Shown: positions 1 to 6,757 of the stretch, piece after piece
Position numbering within the stretch: the first letter of the stretch is position 1
Layout of the letters: every line of letters begins with the position of its first letter
Assembly (NCBI GenBank): GCA_021797025.1
Contig: JAKAAK010000134.1
Span: 1-8,608 of the forward strand
Direction of reading: 5' to 3'
From: Thermoplasmata archaeon
GTDB lineage: Archaea > Thermoplasmatota > Thermoplasmata > Thermoplasmatales > Thermoplasmataceae
DNA length: 8,608 nt
Translations under genes and position numbers: made by a program
Notes under the pieces: model-generated
Seen by the model: only the letters and a program-made list of their open reading frames with translations
Database searches by the model: none
What the model was told of the DNA's origin: nothing

Positions 1-2
1 AT

Positions 3-902
3 GAATCAATAGACGATTACAACTTTTCCAGGGATTTAAGAAGTGTTGCCTATGGAGAATACAGAATAAATCCGCCTTTAATAAAACCTTCAAAATTAAC
101 TTATGTGGAAAAAGGAGGTGTCGGCAAAGAATTATCAGATGGATGGGCATTGAATTATGCGGTTGGATGCACACATGCATGCAGGTTCTGCTATGTAGAC
201 TCAATACACAAGAGATATGATGCTAAAAGAATCGGCAGGGGTGTTAATAGATCATGGGGAGACTACTTTTACACTCCTAATAATATCGACTATGCAATAG
301 AAAAGACAAACTGGTCTAAGTGGTCCGGTATAGAAGTAATGATGTCATCAATGCATGATCCTTATCTTCCGCAGCTGTACAATACCACCAGGGGGATAAT
401 TACAAAGGCCCTGGAGAACGGTGTTAAATTATGTGTGCAGACAAGGTCTCCACTGGTTAAAAGGGATTTTGACATATATGAGAAGTATAAGGATCAGGTA
501 AGGATACAGGTATCTGTTGCTACAATGAATGCTGAACTTGCAAGATTCATAGAGCCAAGGGTCTCACCGCCTGAGGAGAGGATAAACATAATAAGGAATG
601 CCAAGAGCAGGGGATTGAAGGCAGGAATCATAATAGCCCCTGTTATGCCGCCTCTTAATATCAGGCCGGATGTAATACAGGACATGGAAGAAATAATCAG
701 GGCTATTTCCGATATAAAACCGGATTTCATTTACGGTGAGACAATACATGCGAGGGGTTCAAACATAAAAGAAATTGAATCTTTACTTGGAGAACAGTTG
801 TATCTCAATGGATTTGACAGACCGGTTGAACTACACTTCTACTCGCTGCTTAAAAAATATGGGTTGAACGGGATATGGTGGAGGGAGCATAAATATAACT
901 AA
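3..902 (+). CDS. Radical SAM protein, SplB-like (COG1533) family, 5' end outside window
   Basis: Predicted 4Fe-4S radical SAM enzyme that would cleave S-adenosylmethionine to start radical chemistry; the substrate is unknown. The first in-window start is GTG at 105, but the frame stays open upstream to base 3, adding 34 residues of ordinary-looking protein, so the true start is probably left of the window. Counting from GTG 105, the cluster motif CX3CX2C is C22, C26, C29 (168-191). Family-typical motifs follow: DPYLP near 85-89, TRSPLVKRD at 113-121, EPR at 150-152, and APVMPPLN at 178-185. This order matches DNA repair photolyase-like COG1533 proteins; true spore photolyase activity is not implied. 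The stop codon TAA (900-902) directly abuts the stop of the opposing tcmP remnant. Its base composition is clearly richer in G+C than the genes to its right, suggesting host backbone. Family call is firm; function is open. Confidence 0.85.
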   Translation, partial: ESIDDYNFSRDLRSVAYGEYRINPPLIKPSKLTYVEKGGVGKELSDGWALNYAVGCTHACRFCYVDSIHKRYDAKRIGRGVNRSWGDYFYTPNNIDYAIEKTNWSKWSGIEVMMSSMHDPYLPQLYNTTRGIITKALENGVKLCVQTRSPLVKRDFDIYEKYKDQVRIQVSVATMNAELARFIEPRVSPPEERINIIRNAKSRGLKAGIIIAPVMPPLNIRPDVIQDMEEIIRAISDIKPDFIYGETIHARGSNIKEIESLLGEQLYLNGFDRPVELHFYSLLKKYGLNGIWWREHKYN

Positions 903-1089
903 TTAGAAGAGTTTTCCGTTTTTGTCATCTGCAAACCTGTCAAGTGTATTATCATTTTCTATATTATTTTCAATAAACTTCATCATTCTATCTCCATCTA
1001 AATTACTTATCCTTTTATTAAAGTAGTCTATAATTTTAAAAAACGGTGGTGTCTCGCCATTGCCCCATGTAGATGTAAAAAGTATATAA
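903..1089 (-). pseudogene. tcmP: tcmP 3' fragment (C-terminal 59 residues), cut off by the insertion sequence
   Basis: This is the downstream part of the tcmP-like gene whose 5' part lies at 2417-3196. Read on the minus strand, the codons TAT ATA CTT TTT ACA (Y I L F T) continue exactly the frame that the 5' part leaves at TAT ATA. Dropping the element and one target copy gives NGHHYYILFTSTWGNG across the join, and the frame then runs without a stop to TAA at 903-905. The fragment carries no stop or frameshift, so decay has hardly begun. As the DNA stands, an ATG at 1119-1121 inside the insertion sequence opens a 72-codon chimeric frame through this fragment (about 11 element-encoded residues, then the tcmP tail). 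The palindromic box TATTTATA at 1131-1138 is only some 13 nt before that ATG, so I doubt it is expressed. I do not regard it as an independent small gene. Confidence 0.82.
1083..1089. repeat. Target site duplication, left copy (TATATAA)
   Basis: The 7 bases TATATAA lie immediately outside the left inverted repeat and recur at 2417-2423 immediately outside the right one. On the minus strand this is TTATATA, within the tcmP codons for Y-Y-I. A 9-base reading with one mismatch (GTATATAAC and GTATATAAT) is possible if the element starts one base further in. Either length is compatible with IS4-type elements. Confidence 0.82.
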
Positions 1090-1106
1090 CTTACCAGTTT
1101 CCAATA
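1090..1106 (+). repeat. Left terminal inverted repeat of the insertion sequence
   Basis: CTTACCAGTTTCCAATA matches the reverse complement of 2400-2416 at all 17 positions. With one gap the match goes on through TTAA. These would be the transposase recognition ends. Confidence 0.9.
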
Positions 1107-1130
1107 CTTAACCTTTGTCATACCATGTCA

Positions 1131-1138
1131 TATTTATA
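1131..1138 (+). promoter_or_regulatory. TATA-box-like promoter of the transposase
   Basis: TATTTATA is centred about 27 nt upstream of the transposase ATG at 1161, the usual archaeal TATA-to-start distance. This would give a leaderless transcript beginning at or next to the ATG. There is no Shine-Dalgarno sequence before the ATG, which agrees. The box is near-palindromic and could also act on the other strand. Confidence 0.5.
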
Positions 1139-1160
1139 GAATGATTAATTTTCAATTATC

Positions 1161-2171
1161 ATGAAAACAGTTAAGAAAATACTGAAAAAACCAGCCAATG
1201 AAATATCAGAATCAATGCATCTTGACATAAACTCAAAGAGGATTAAATTCATTGACCATTTATATGCTTTAATATACAGTGCACTGCATAGATATGATCT
1301 TACTGATACATCCATTGATAATGGAATAAGCAGATCATGGCTTTCCAAACTCAATAACAATAAATCATACATTCCATTCATTGAACTATTCTATAAACTG
1401 TTAAAACCATACATTAAAGCACATGACTATAGAGTATACAGCAGGTACATGCGTGTGCTTGCTATAGATTCTACTTTCATCAAAACATTGATGAATGGCT
1501 CAGGAAGCTATAAAGGGGAATCCAATGGAATGAAAATACATGTCCCTGCAATAGTATTTCCATTTACAGTTCCATTGAATGCATATATATCATCTGCAAA
1601 TGTAAATGACTCGTCACTGTTTGATAATATCATAAACGATATGGATAATAAAATGCTGTATTCATCCATACTGGTATTTGATTTGGGATACTATAATTTA
1701 GAGAGGTTTAAATTACTTGCTGATAAAAATATACTGTTTGTTTCAAGAATAAAGAGGAATGCCATTTATTATGAATCAGGAACAGTCAATGGCCATGAAA
1801 TGGTTGAAATGAATAATGGGTTGAATTTAAGGCTCGTAAGGGTGAATGTTGAGGGAGTAGAATACAGGTATATTTCAGACATAATGAATCTTCCTGACAG
1901 GTATATTTACTATGCATACAATTTAAGATGGAATATAGAGGAATTATTCAAGAGGATGAAGTCACAGATTAAAATAGACCATTTATTATCAAAGTCTGTA
2001 AATGGCATGATAATACAGGTATTCTCCTATATGATAGCGTATATTATTATGAATATGATAATGGAATCAATAGGAATTATGGTTTCATTCCCGGAACTCA
2101 TAAGGGGAATAAGGCATGGAACTATAAGCTATTTCAATAATATTTACAATCTTGATGTGTCTAAAATATAG
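1161..2171 (+). CDS. IS4-type DDE transposase, 336 aa, intact
   Basis: Transposase that cuts and joins the element's ends. An RNase H-like catalytic core is visible. The first aspartate is D103 (in VLAIDST), the second D174 (in ILVFDLGYY). The glutamate E260 lies in a full IS4 signature Y-x2-R-x3-E-x6-K formed by Y253, R256, E260 and K267. The roughly 85-residue space between D174 and E260 holds the beta-strand insertion usual for IS4 relatives. The N-terminal 90 residues are helical and likely bind the ends. The start is ATG 1161: a stop (TAA, 1146-1148) lies just upstream in frame, and the TATA-like box is well placed for it. No frameshift or missing catalytic residue is seen, so the enzyme is probably active. 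Family assignment is firm; subgroup is not determined. Confidence 0.92.
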   Translation: MKTVKKILKKPANEISESMHLDINSKRIKFIDHLYALIYSALHRYDLTDTSIDNGISRSWLSKLNNNKSYIPFIELFYKLLKPYIKAHDYRVYSRYMRVLAIDSTFIKTLMNGSGSYKGESNGMKIHVPAIVFPFTVPLNAYISSANVNDSSLFDNIINDMDNKMLYSSILVFDLGYYNLERFKLLADKNILFVSRIKRNAIYYESGTVNGHEMVEMNNGLNLRLVRVNVEGVEYRYISDIMNLPDRYIYYAYNLRWNIEELFKRMKSQIKIDHLLSKSVNGMIIQVFSYMIAYIIMNMIMESIGIMVSFPELIRGIRHGTISYFNNIYNLDVSKI

Positions 2172-2399
2172 TTAAAATACATCAGTACGGCATCCCCACA
2201 GGGGGAATGCCTTACACATCCTCCAGCGAATATTATAAACTTTTATTTAAGAATTTTCTATATTTTCAATTTTATTTCAATATTTTCCTTTCAATTTTTA
2301 TCAATTGATTGATAATTGGCATTTAAATGATAAAAATTATCATGGATTAGAGGTTAAACGGTAATTGGTTGGTGGTAGAACTGGAAAGAAAGATATTAA
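2172..2399. other. Long noncoding 3' tail of the insertion sequence
   Basis: The 228 bases between the transposase stop and the right inverted repeat contain no frame longer than a few codons that looks real. They hold a GC-rich hairpin (2189-2211), then a T-rich stretch with the motif TTTCAAT repeated at about 2265, 2275 and 2289. Two small dyads follow: TATCAAT-TG-ATTGATA near 2299-2314, and ATGATAA-AAA-TTATCAT at 2327-2343. A perfect 10-base palindrome CATTTAAATG lies at 2320-2329. Such a tail is long for a single-gene element and may hold a terminator, a protein-binding region or a small RNA. Confidence 0.5.
2189..2211 (+). terminator. GC-rich hairpin after the transposase gene, possible terminator
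   Basis: GGCATCCCC (2189-2197) pairs with GGGGAATGCC (2202-2211) around the loop ACAG, with one bulged A. It stands out as the most GC-rich spot in the element and starts 17 bases after the transposase stop. The pairing is direct evidence; a terminator role is inferred. No strong U-run follows the stem, so it could instead be an mRNA-stability or regulatory RNA structure. Confidence 0.4.
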
Positions 2400-2416
2400 T
2401 ATTGGAAACTGGTAAG
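2400..2416 (-). repeat. Right terminal inverted repeat of the insertion sequence
   Basis: On the minus strand this reads CTTACCAGTTTCCAATA, identical to the left end at 1090-1106. It also supplies the last codons and stop (L-T-S-F-Q-Y-stop, TAA at 2396-2398) of the truncated tcmP frame, so the element ends the host protein early. Confidence 0.9.
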
Positions 2417-2423
2417 TATATAA
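2417..2423. repeat. Target site duplication, right copy (TATATAA)
   Basis: Identical to 1083-1089 and adjacent to the right inverted repeat. It marks the insertion point within the tcmP codons for Y259 and I260. Confidence 0.82.
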
Positions 2424-3218
2424 TAATGATGACCATTGAGCGTTTTATAAATTTTAGTACTCCGGGGCTTTTTTTTACCAGCCTCCTCCACTATTTTTTT
2501 GGAGTAATAATCATAAATTTCTTGGTCGCCTGACGAATAAGTCAGATTTGTTTTCCATTTTTCATCTCCAAAGAAGCCGTTCAATGCCTTTGTATTCCAA
2601 TTTTTACTGTAATACTGATCTACAGCACGTTTTATCTCCTCTGTCGCCACATTCATCATTAAATCACAGCCTATACTGGATAATTTTCTTATTGTATCAA
2701 ATTTTATTTCCATTGCGAATGGATCTATAAATATTAATGAATGCACACCATGCTTAGAGAGCTCCGGCAGAATTCTATCTATTTCAATATTGGAATCCCC
2801 ATAAAAAACAGAGGAATCCTTATCTTGGATCAGGCCTTTTAACTGATTGGTATTGCCTTCATCATTGTCAAAGAAATAGTATTTGTCAAAATTTTTTTTA
2901 ATGGCGTAATTTACTATTAATGGTGATCCGAGATAATTCTTTCCAAGCTTCTTCAGCGTTATTACACCTGAACCAGCAAATAGATCAACATAGCATAGTT
3001 CTTTAATCCAATCACGTTTTCTTAATATTGTTATATATTCTGGAGCGTAATATGCCAGGAGCAATTCTTTTATCATGGTCCAGGCACCTGGCTTAAAAGC
3101 ATCTTTATAATAATTTCCTGAATTTATTTTTTTATACATATCATTATTAAGAGTAATCAACTTTATCCTGTATTTAAGCCATTCATATTCATCCATATAT
3201 AAAGTATATCTGCAAATA

Positions 3219-3230
3219 CTTAAAAATATA
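3219..3230 (-). promoter_or_regulatory. TATA-like promoter element of tcmP
   Basis: The minus strand reads TATATTTTTAAG, centred about 28 nt upstream of the tcmP ATG (3196). This fits a leaderless archaeal transcript. The call is weak because the whole spacer is AT-rich. Confidence 0.35.
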
Positions 3231-3251
3231 TCGTTTAATCAAGAAAATAGG

Positions 3252-3258
3252 TTTATAT
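3252..3258 (+). promoter_or_regulatory. TATA-box-like promoter of the restriction-modification gene
   Basis: TTTATAT is centred 27 nt upstream of ATG 3282. There is no Shine-Dalgarno between the box and the ATG, so translation is probably leaderless. It shares the 85-base divergent spacer 3197-3281 with the tcmP promoter. Confidence 0.5.
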
Positions 3259-3281
3259 TCTTTTAAACATTAGGTTTTTAT

Positions 3282-6200
3282 ATGGTTGATGAAAGAACCT
3301 TAGTCGCGGATATCAAAAGTTATATCGATGAGCTCCCTGGTTTTAGAGCTGAGGTAGAGCAACATACAAATAATTTAAGGATGGATTTATCAGTATATTA
3401 TAATAATAACATATTATTCAGTGCAGAATTCAAAAGGCCCACAACCATCGAGGGAAAATCTCCAAGAAATATAGATGTTGTCAAAGATGCTTTTTACAAG
3501 GCAAATACAAACAATCCACCAAGTAGGTTCTTTGTTACATCCACTTTTAATGAAACAATACTATGGGATAACCTCGACAACAGTAAACCATTAATCTCAA
3601 GAGATGTTTATACTATTAATCTGGAAAATAAAATAAAAAATGATAATGATTTTAATAAAAATGATGTAAAAAATGAAATTAAAAGTAAAATGCAGGGCCT
3701 TTCTGAATATGTTAAAGACCTTTACAATGGTACCAAAAAGGCTTACTATAAACCTCTTGGTGATAGTTTCATATTAGGTTTAAATGATCATTTAAATACT
3801 GCCGTTGATATTGTTAAGAAATATGTTCCGGAGAATATATTAAAAAAATGGTGGGATGAACAGGGATATGAACCAAAAGTAATATTTGATGATGATGACA
3901 AGGAAAAAATATCTAGGTATAGTTTATATGTATTTTCAAATAAAATTGTATTTTATTATGTTTTAAAAAGGTCATTTAAAAATATAGGCGATATAAAAGT
4001 TGATGATAATGGGAATATAAAAGATTTGGAGAATGAAATAAATAATGATTTTACAAATGCCAAAAAAATATCCGGAGACTATGAAACCGTATTTGAAAAC
4101 AATGATGCAGATAAAATTTTATTTATGGGCAATGAGGAATTTTATCCAATGTTATTATTAATTAAATTTTTAAAGGAATATGATTTTACTAAACTATCAC
4201 AGGACCTTTTGGGAAATATATATGATAGGTTGATAAGTCCTGAGGAAAGGCATTCAAACGGTCAATACTATACTCCAATACCCGTTGTGGATTTAATTAA
4301 TGCTTTAACAATAAAAAATAAGGATGCCAGGGTAATGGATCCTGCATGCGGTTCCGGAACATTCCTGACAAGGGCCTTTGATTTAAAGCTAAAATTATAT
4401 AAAGAGGACAACAAGGAAATTAGGGAAAACATAATGAAAGATTTGTTTGGATGCGATATATCAGCATATCCGGCACACCTTGCAACAATTGCACTCGCAT
4501 CGAAATTATTGATGTACAACCCAGATGTTTATCCTAATATAATAAAGGATGATTTTTTAAATCTTAAAACAAGCAATGTAATACCAAAACTAAGAACAGA
4601 ATTAACTGAAAAAAAGGATATATTAACCACAGATTTAAGCGGTGGTCAGAAAATTGTTTCATTTAAGCCAATAGATGCTTTTGTTGGGAATTTACCTTAT
4701 ATAAGGAGAAAATATATAATAAATCAAGAGGAAGAACAAGCAAAGATACAAGGATTTCTTAAAGAAAATGGCTTTACATATAAAGCAGGGAAAAATGTAT
4801 ATGGATATGCGCCGGAAAATAACGCAGATTTCCATGTATATTTCTGGTATTATTTAATGCCATTTTTAAGGAAAGGTTCTAGAGTTGGGTTTTTAACATC
4901 GGATAGCTGGTTAAACGTTGATTATGGCCAGCATTTAAAAGAATTTATAAATAAATATTTTAAAATTGTTGCCATTATTGATTCCTCTGTTGAAAGATGG
5001 TTCGAGGATGCACTTGTAAATACAGTCATTACAGTACTCGAAAGAACAGATAATATAGAAGAAATAAAAAATAATAAAATAAAATTTATTAGAATAAATA
5101 AAAATATTAACGTATTAATTAATAATATTGGTGATGCAGTTAGAATAGCAAATAACATAGAAAATGGAATAAGTGATGATGATATAAAAATAGTTAGAGA
5201 AGTGAAACAGGGCAATATAGAATTTAATGACGTAATGAACTGTAAATTATTTCCATATTTACGAGCACCTGATGAATTTTTCAAAATAATTCATAATAAA
5301 TATATGATTAAATTAAATAAATTAATGAATATAAATTATGGATTTTTAACTACGGCCAATGATTTTTTTTACGTTAAAGACAAAACTGACACGTATGATG
5401 ATTTAACTTTAAAAAATTTATATGGCTTAAGAAAAGGCGAGATAAAAAAATTAAGTGTAATAGAGAGTGGCGACAAATCTACACATATAATAGAAAAGAA
5501 ATATTTAAAACCGTTATTAAAAAGCCCAAAGGAGTTTACAAATAAGGGCAAGTTAATAGTTAATTATCCAGTAAATAAATTTGTTATTATAATAAATGAA
5601 GATAATGCAAATAAAATTGAAAGGTATGCAAAAGAATATATAGAATATGGTGAAAGAAATCCTCCAGGGGACCCATATAGCGAAAGGCCTACAAAGAAAC
5701 CATGGTGGAAGCTTTCTCCTCAAATCATCCCAGATATAGTGCTTACCATGCTATTTTCATCTATTTTTATATACCCAAAAACTCAATATCTACTAGATCA
5801 CAGATTATTTATTGGGAAAATGAAGGAGGATTATAAAGATTGTTTACTCTACGCTTATTCATTTTTAAATTCATCTATTTCTTTTATGTACCCAGATCTA
5901 TTGGGCAGAAATTTAGGAGGTGGAGGTGCTCCGGTAGGATTCCAGATATATGAGGCTGAATTACTGCCCGCGCCTGATCCAGAGATTTTAAAACCCTATA
6001 AAGAAAAATTAGAAACCTTAATGAAATCCATGGAGGAAAGAAAAATAGGTTCGGTTTTTGAGGAAATATGGGGCTTAAATGGTAATTTCTCATTACACAA
6101 TGTTAAACCTGACAGGCTTGAATTAGATAGAACAATTTTAATGGCCCTTGGATTTAATGACATAGATAAATTTCTTGAATCTTATTATTTACAGATTGTT

Positions 6201-6671
6201 AAAATAGTAAAGGAAAGGTTAGATAAGGCCAAAAGCGTAAAGAATAATAAAAAGACAAAGAAAACATCGCTTAGTAAGGTGGCGGATGAAATTATAAAAA
6301 ATATTAATGTAAAAAATTTCCCTGAAGACTATATACCAAATGTTAAAGAAAATGAGAAAATTAAGAAGGGGAATAAAATAATCAAGGACAATGATTTAAA
6401 GGGATATTTTGTATCCATAGATGGAAAGAAATATTATCATGATAATAAAAATGAAAACAGATATGTTTACTACTGTGCCCTTCGCGGTATGGAAGATATT
6501 CCAATACCTGATAATATAGATATTGCTGTAGAAGACTTTGAAAATGATTTAAGAGATTGGAAAAATAAATTGAATAAAGAGATAAATAATATAACAAGCA
6601 ATGAGAAATATAGAGAAAAACTATGGACTTTATGCGCAAAGAAGTTGAATTATGATATATTAATCCAATGA
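3282..6671 (+). CDS. Type IIG-like single-chain restriction-modification enzyme (N6-adenine methylase), 1129 aa
   Basis: Predicted to methylate adenine in a DNA target and to cut unmethylated DNA, all in one chain. Residues 1-100 look like a PD-(D/E)XK nuclease: D35 in RMDLSV, then E49 and K51 in AEFKRP, followed by FFVTSTFNETILWDN (83-97), typical of R-subunit-like nuclease domains. A helical stretch leads to GQYYTP (327-332) and the SAM-binding motif I DPACGSGTFL (353-362). The catalytic motif IV is NLPY (470-473) instead of NPPY; NLPY is used by the KsgA/Erm adenine methylases, so activity is plausible. Residues about 640-900 are the likely specificity region, ending in the RNLGGGG motif at 876-882 often seen in Eco57I-type enzymes. 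A lysine-rich linker near 980-1000 precedes an extra C-terminal domain. No partner R, M or S genes are present, which supports the single-chain reading. The next plus-strand frame begins at the stop (ATGA overlap), but its real start is probably later. Very low G+C suggests transfer. Confidence 0.87.
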   Translation: MVDERTLVADIKSYIDELPGFRAEVEQHTNNLRMDLSVYYNNNILFSAEFKRPTTIEGKSPRNIDVVKDAFYKANTNNPPSRFFVTSTFNETILWDNLDNSKPLISRDVYTINLENKIKNDNDFNKNDVKNEIKSKMQGLSEYVKDLYNGTKKAYYKPLGDSFILGLNDHLNTAVDIVKKYVPENILKKWWDEQGYEPKVIFDDDDKEKISRYSLYVFSNKIVFYYVLKRSFKNIGDIKVDDNGNIKDLENEINNDFTNAKKISGDYETVFENNDADKILFMGNEEFYPMLLLIKFLKEYDFTKLSQDLLGNIYDRLISPEERHSNGQYYTPIPVVDLINALTIKNKDARVMDPACGSGTFLTRAFDLKLKLYKEDNKEIRENIMKDLFGCDISAYPAHLATIALASKLLMYNPDVYPNIIKDDFLNLKTSNVIPKLRTELTEKKDILTTDLSGGQKIVSFKPIDAFVGNLPYIRRKYIINQEEEQAKIQGFLKENGFTYKAGKNVYGYAPENNADFHVYFWYYLMPFLRKGSRVGFLTSDSWLNVDYGQHLKEFINKYFKIVAIIDSSVERWFEDALVNTVITVLERTDNIEEIKNNKIKFIRINKNINVLINNIGDAVRIANNIENGISDDDIKIVREVKQGNIEFNDVMNCKLFPYLRAPDEFFKIIHNKYMIKLNKLMNINYGFLTTANDFFYVKDKTDTYDDLTLKNLYGLRKGEIKKLSVIESGDKSTHIIEKKYLKPLLKSPKEFTNKGKLIVNYPVNKFVIIINEDNANKIERYAKEYIEYGERNPPGDPYSERPTKKPWWKLSPQIIPDIVLTMLFSSIFIYPKTQYLLDHRLFIGKMKEDYKDCLLYAYSFLNSSISFMYPDLLGRNLGGGGAPVGFQIYEAELLPAPDPEILKPYKEKLETLMKSMEERKIGSVFEEIWGLNGNFSLHNVKPDRLELDRTILMALGFNDIDKFLESYYLQIVKIVKERLDKAKSVKNNKKTKKTSLSKVADEIIKNINVKNFPEDYIPNVKENEKIKKGNKIIKDNDLKGYFVSIDGKKYYHDNKNENRYVYYCALRGMEDIPIPDNIDIAVEDFENDLRDWKNKLNKEINNITSNEKYREKLWTLCAKKLNYDILIQ

Positions 6672-6718
6672 TTAATATGGGCCATTTATTTCTTAAGCCA
6701 CCGTATACATTTCATACT

Positions 6719-6726
6719 GTTTATAT
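6719..6726 (+). promoter_or_regulatory. TATA-like promoter of the membrane protein gene
   Basis: TTTATATA lies about 35 nt (centre) upstream of ATG 6758, predicting a short leader of roughly 8-10 nt. It lies just downstream of the restriction enzyme stop, so the membrane protein gene may have its own promoter instead of relying on read-through. Confidence 0.35.
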
Positions 6727-6744
6727 AGACAATTTTAATATTAT

Positions 6745-6750
6745 AGGTGA
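6745..6750 (+). promoter_or_regulatory. Shine-Dalgarno site deciding the membrane protein start
   Basis: AGGTGA ends 7 bases before ATG 6758. It favours this start over the ATG at 6668, which overlaps the stop codon of the upstream gene and would add 30 mostly polar residues ahead of the first membrane helix. Confidence 0.6.
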
Positions 6751-6757
6751 TGGTAGA

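Larger units (their letters stand above)
1090..2416 (+). mobile_element. IS4-type insertion sequence, complete, 1327 bp
   Basis: A complete element defined from the sequence itself. The left end reads inward CTTACCAGTTTCCAATA (1090-1106) and the right end, on the minus strand, reads the same 17 bases inward (2416 down to 2400), followed at both ends by a close TTAA. It is flanked by 7-bp direct repeats and inserted in the C-terminal coding region of a tcmP-like gene on the opposite strand. It holds one transposase gene on the plus strand with a 54-base space before it. After it lies an unusually long noncoding tail of about 230 bases with a GC-rich hairpin. Perfect ends, an exact target duplication, an intact transposase and an undecayed host-gene remnant all point to a recent insertion. 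The name within the IS4 superfamily cannot be given from sequence alone. Confidence 0.88.
2396..3196 (-). pseudogene. tcmP: tcmP 5' part: three-Cys-motif partner (TcmP-like) protein, truncated by the insertion sequence
   Basis: TcmP proteins are methyltransferase-like partners of three-cysteine-motif proteins; their reaction is not established. The 266-codon frame carries a Rossmann methyltransferase-type core. Visible motifs are DLFAGSG at 71-77 (glycine-rich SAM loop), GSPLI at 90-94, YFFD ending in D110 (acidic strand end), GDSN at 133-136 and IFIDPF at 155-160 (motif IV-like). This order and the GSP element are typical of TcmP. Residues 1-260 are native; the last residues, including TSFQY, and the stop come from the insertion sequence end. 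The ancestral protein is 319 residues, finished by the fragment at 903-1089. All core motifs survive, so a shortened product could fold, though loss of about 59 C-terminal residues probably harms it. The gene is divergent from the restriction enzyme gene, 85 bases apart. The start ATG at 3196 has no Shine-Dalgarno but a suitably spaced TATA-like box. Confidence 0.78.

Noticed and set aside
112..119. Strong Shine-Dalgarno-like AGGAGGTG near the first radical SAM start candidate
   Set aside because: It lies downstream of GTG 105 inside an open frame, and no in-frame start codon follows at a suitable distance. It encodes the K-G-G-V stretch and is best seen as coincidental.
494..749. Open minus-strand frames inside the radical SAM gene
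   Set aside because: They are antisense shadows of a clearly coding plus-strand frame, with no family pattern or start signals.
903..1121. A 72-codon frame as an independent small gene
   Set aside because: Its first residues come from the insertion sequence end and the rest continues the tcmP frame exactly. It is a chimeric remnant.
1153..2318. Inverted 9-mers CAATTATCA (1153-1161) and TGATAATTG (2310-2318) as the element ends
   Set aside because: The match is short, AT-rich, does not extend, and would put the ATG inside the repeat. It is likely chance or an internal subterminal motif.
1154..2344. Direct repeat AATTATCATG at 1154-1163 and 2335-2344 as target duplication
   Set aside because: The left copy overlaps the transposase start codon and neither copy adjoins an inverted repeat. 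The 17-bp ends with TATATAA duplications explain the element far better.
5363..5370. T8 tracts (5363-5370; also 2469-2476 and near 2892-2899) as phase-variation switches
   Set aside because: All frames are intact, and runs of this length are common in such AT-rich DNA. No sign of slippage is visible.
4268..6639. Several 60-120 codon minus-strand frames inside the restriction enzyme gene, and a plus-strand frame at 7715-8044
   Set aside because: Each lies opposite a well-supported long gene and shows only the hydrophobic or low-complexity composition expected of antisense AT-rich DNA.
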